Source of the DNA: Prosopocoilus inquinatus
Taxonomy: Eukaryota; Arthropoda; Insecta; Coleoptera; Lucanidae
Direction: 5' to 3'
DNA: 64,000 nt
Assembly: GCA_036172665.1 (NCBI GenBank)
Contig: CM069872.1
Location: 59,878,101-59,942,100 of the forward strand
Shown here: piece after piece, positions 62,928-64,000 of the stretch
Layout of the letters: each line of letters opens with the position of its first letter
Position numbering within the stretch: the first letter of the stretch is position 1
The notes under the pieces: model-generated
What the model was told of the DNA's origin: nothing
Seen by the model: only the letters and a program-made list of their open reading frames with translations
Database searches by the model: none
Translations under genes and position numbers: made by a program

Positions 62928-63063
62928 GCCTTGCTCGTTGTTGCTGCTGCTATGACGAGGGAAGTTCTGATGCTGTGACTTCCGACACCTGATCTTCTAG
63001 TCTGCTTACACGACAAAGGCAATCGGCTGGAGACGAGCCAATCCTGCCTGTAGTGTCGACATG
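62928..63063 (+). other. Candidate 5'-UTR exon ending with a start codon
   Basis: The acceptor CTTTTTTTCTCTCAG|GCC (ends 62927) and donor GACATG|GTGAGT (63063/63064) are both strong. All three frames across the 136-nt segment contain stops, so it is not an internal coding exon. It holds a short upstream frame starting at an ATG near 62953. The last three bases are ATG in a GTCGACATGG context, so translation could start here with the coding exons downstream, perhaps beyond the window. An ATG directly before a first intron is a known layout in some housekeeping genes. No downstream coding exon was identified. Confidence 0.4.
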
Positions 63064-63163
63064 GTGAGTCATTTCATTTACTTAGCATTACGAGTTGGAT
63101 GTAGTGAGGGGCATAATCGAATTATTTCAATAATCAAATTCTACCAATACGTTTATTCAAATA

Positions 63164-63450
63164 CAGTAGATACCTGGTTATCCGGAATCGGATTATCTGT
63201 ACGCCAGATTCTTGAACGTTGAAAATAATTTCCGACGTATTATCCGAAACAATTCGACTGGCTGCCCTATTATCTGAAATTGCACTTTTGTGCAACATAT
63301 TTCTTTCCTAAAAGTATAAATAAAATTTGTTTTTCTTTCAATCGTGGAGATGCGCGTTCGGTAGTTTGCAAGTGTACACTTGATTGAGAGATATTGCAAA
63401 CAGGGCAGTTCGTTACAATAAACCCAGTTAATTTGTTTATCAAAAAAAAG
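63164..63450 (+). mobile_element. Pogo/Tigger-like DNA transposon end, partial
   Basis: The segment starts CAGTAGATACC directly after TA (63162-63163). TTATCCGG/TTATCTG/TTATCCGA/TTATCTGA occurs four times within 100 bp (about 63178, 63191, 63239, 63268). CAGTAGA tips followed by TTATCCG-type motifs and a TA target site resemble pogo/Tigger elements. No matching opposite end or transposase domain was found before the window edge, so the right limit is arbitrary. The family call rests on memory of tip sequences. Confidence 0.4.
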
Positions 63451-64000
63451 TGTACTAAAACTTGTGTTGCCTGTTTATTTCAGTAGATTACATGCGTGTT
63501 TAGAGTTGGGAAGTTCGATTCTTTTCGTGGAATCAATTCCTTTGATTCGATTCCTAATGGTGATTTGTTCAGTAACGATTCATTCACTTGGTTATGATCC
63601 GAAAGTGTTCCGAGTGTTCGAACTGCATCGAGCGCACCGACCAAATCAAATTGTATTTAAATCTTCAAGACAAAGGAACGTGTCCTGATCATATGGAGAC
63701 ATTGAGTTGGGCAATTCAGACTAACTATCATTATCGGACGTTGCCGGTGCAAATATCCACATTATTTATCCAAATTTTTTAGACTCTTATTTCATTTATT
63801 TTTAACGTGAAAAAGATTCTCTAATATACGTATTTAAATATCACATAACTGTGCAGATAGATACTTTCCTTACATGAAAGGCGGTAAATATATATACTTA
63901 AAAAATTACGATTTTGTGTTATGCACTCGATGCGAACAGAGTTGAAGCCGAACACCTTTACAAATTGAATCAGTTGTAAGCATATCGAATCCAGTACGAT
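63451..64000. other. Right window end, no gene recognised
   Basis: AGAGTTGGGAAGTTCGATTC (about 63500) is followed by several GATTC/GAATC words, a pattern seen at some hAT transposon ends, but no target duplication or second end was found. A 63-codon frame from an ATG at 63594 has clustered cysteines near its start and no recognisable fold. The remainder is A+T-rich. Confidence 0.35.

Noticed and set aside
63594..63782. Short plus-strand frame with clustered cysteines, possible zinc finger
   Set aside because: The cysteine spacing lacks matching histidines or a second pair at normal distance. It is 63 codons long with no splice context or homology I can name.

Overview
The window is eukaryotic, and most likely from an arthropod. 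Evidence: roughly 60% A+T composition, very short candidate introns (57-61 nt) with GT...AG ends and a CTAAT-like branch site, AATAAA poly(A) signals, TA-flanked DNA-transposon remnants and a hammerhead-type ribozyme of the kind found in metazoan retroelements. No bacterial gene organisation is present. None of the open reading frames is a convincing protein gene. The many short frames repeat every ~2.06 kb, mostly need non-ATG starts, and vary between copies.

Positions 1 to about 59,213 are one continuous head-to-tail satellite array, cut by the left window edge. It holds 26 complete units and one truncated unit. Twenty-two are short units (2055-2066 bp). Four are long units of exactly 3414 bp (starts 26839, 30253, 46045, 53591). 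Each long unit looks like two fused short units in which ~1.5 kb at their junction is replaced by an ~802-bp minisatellite. The minisatellite is built from 12-bp words that alternate two 6-bp palindrome-like halves, and the block as a whole is a large imperfect inverted repeat. Short units fall into two main haplotypes, called A and B here after the second candidate intron (GTACGTACAG versus GTACGTGGGC). From 14446 to 26838 they alternate as an exact 4131-bp A/B dimer, a higher-order repeat. Elsewhere the units are mosaics of a limited set of variants.

Each short unit carries, in order on the + strand: a small hairpin, a TATA-like box, two mini-intron candidates, clustered AATAAA signals, a ~600-bp tract of degenerate subrepeats around GAGATATCG-like motifs, and a YY1/Pho-like motif (AAGATGGCAGC on the minus strand) just before the next unit. 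This suggests a repeated, possibly spliced and polyadenylated transcript, non-coding or encoding only a small peptide. That is inference.

From about 59,214 to 64,000 the sequence is single-copy flank. It contains a 405-bp TA-flanked MITE with 32-bp terminal inverted repeats; a minus-strand type I hammerhead ribozyme with a complete core (60651-60713) inside a longer fold-back; a candidate 5'-UTR exon ending in ATG|GTGAGT (62928-63063) after a 19-T run; and a pogo/Tigger-like transposon end beginning CAGTAGATACC at 63164. The rest of the flank shows no recognisable gene.
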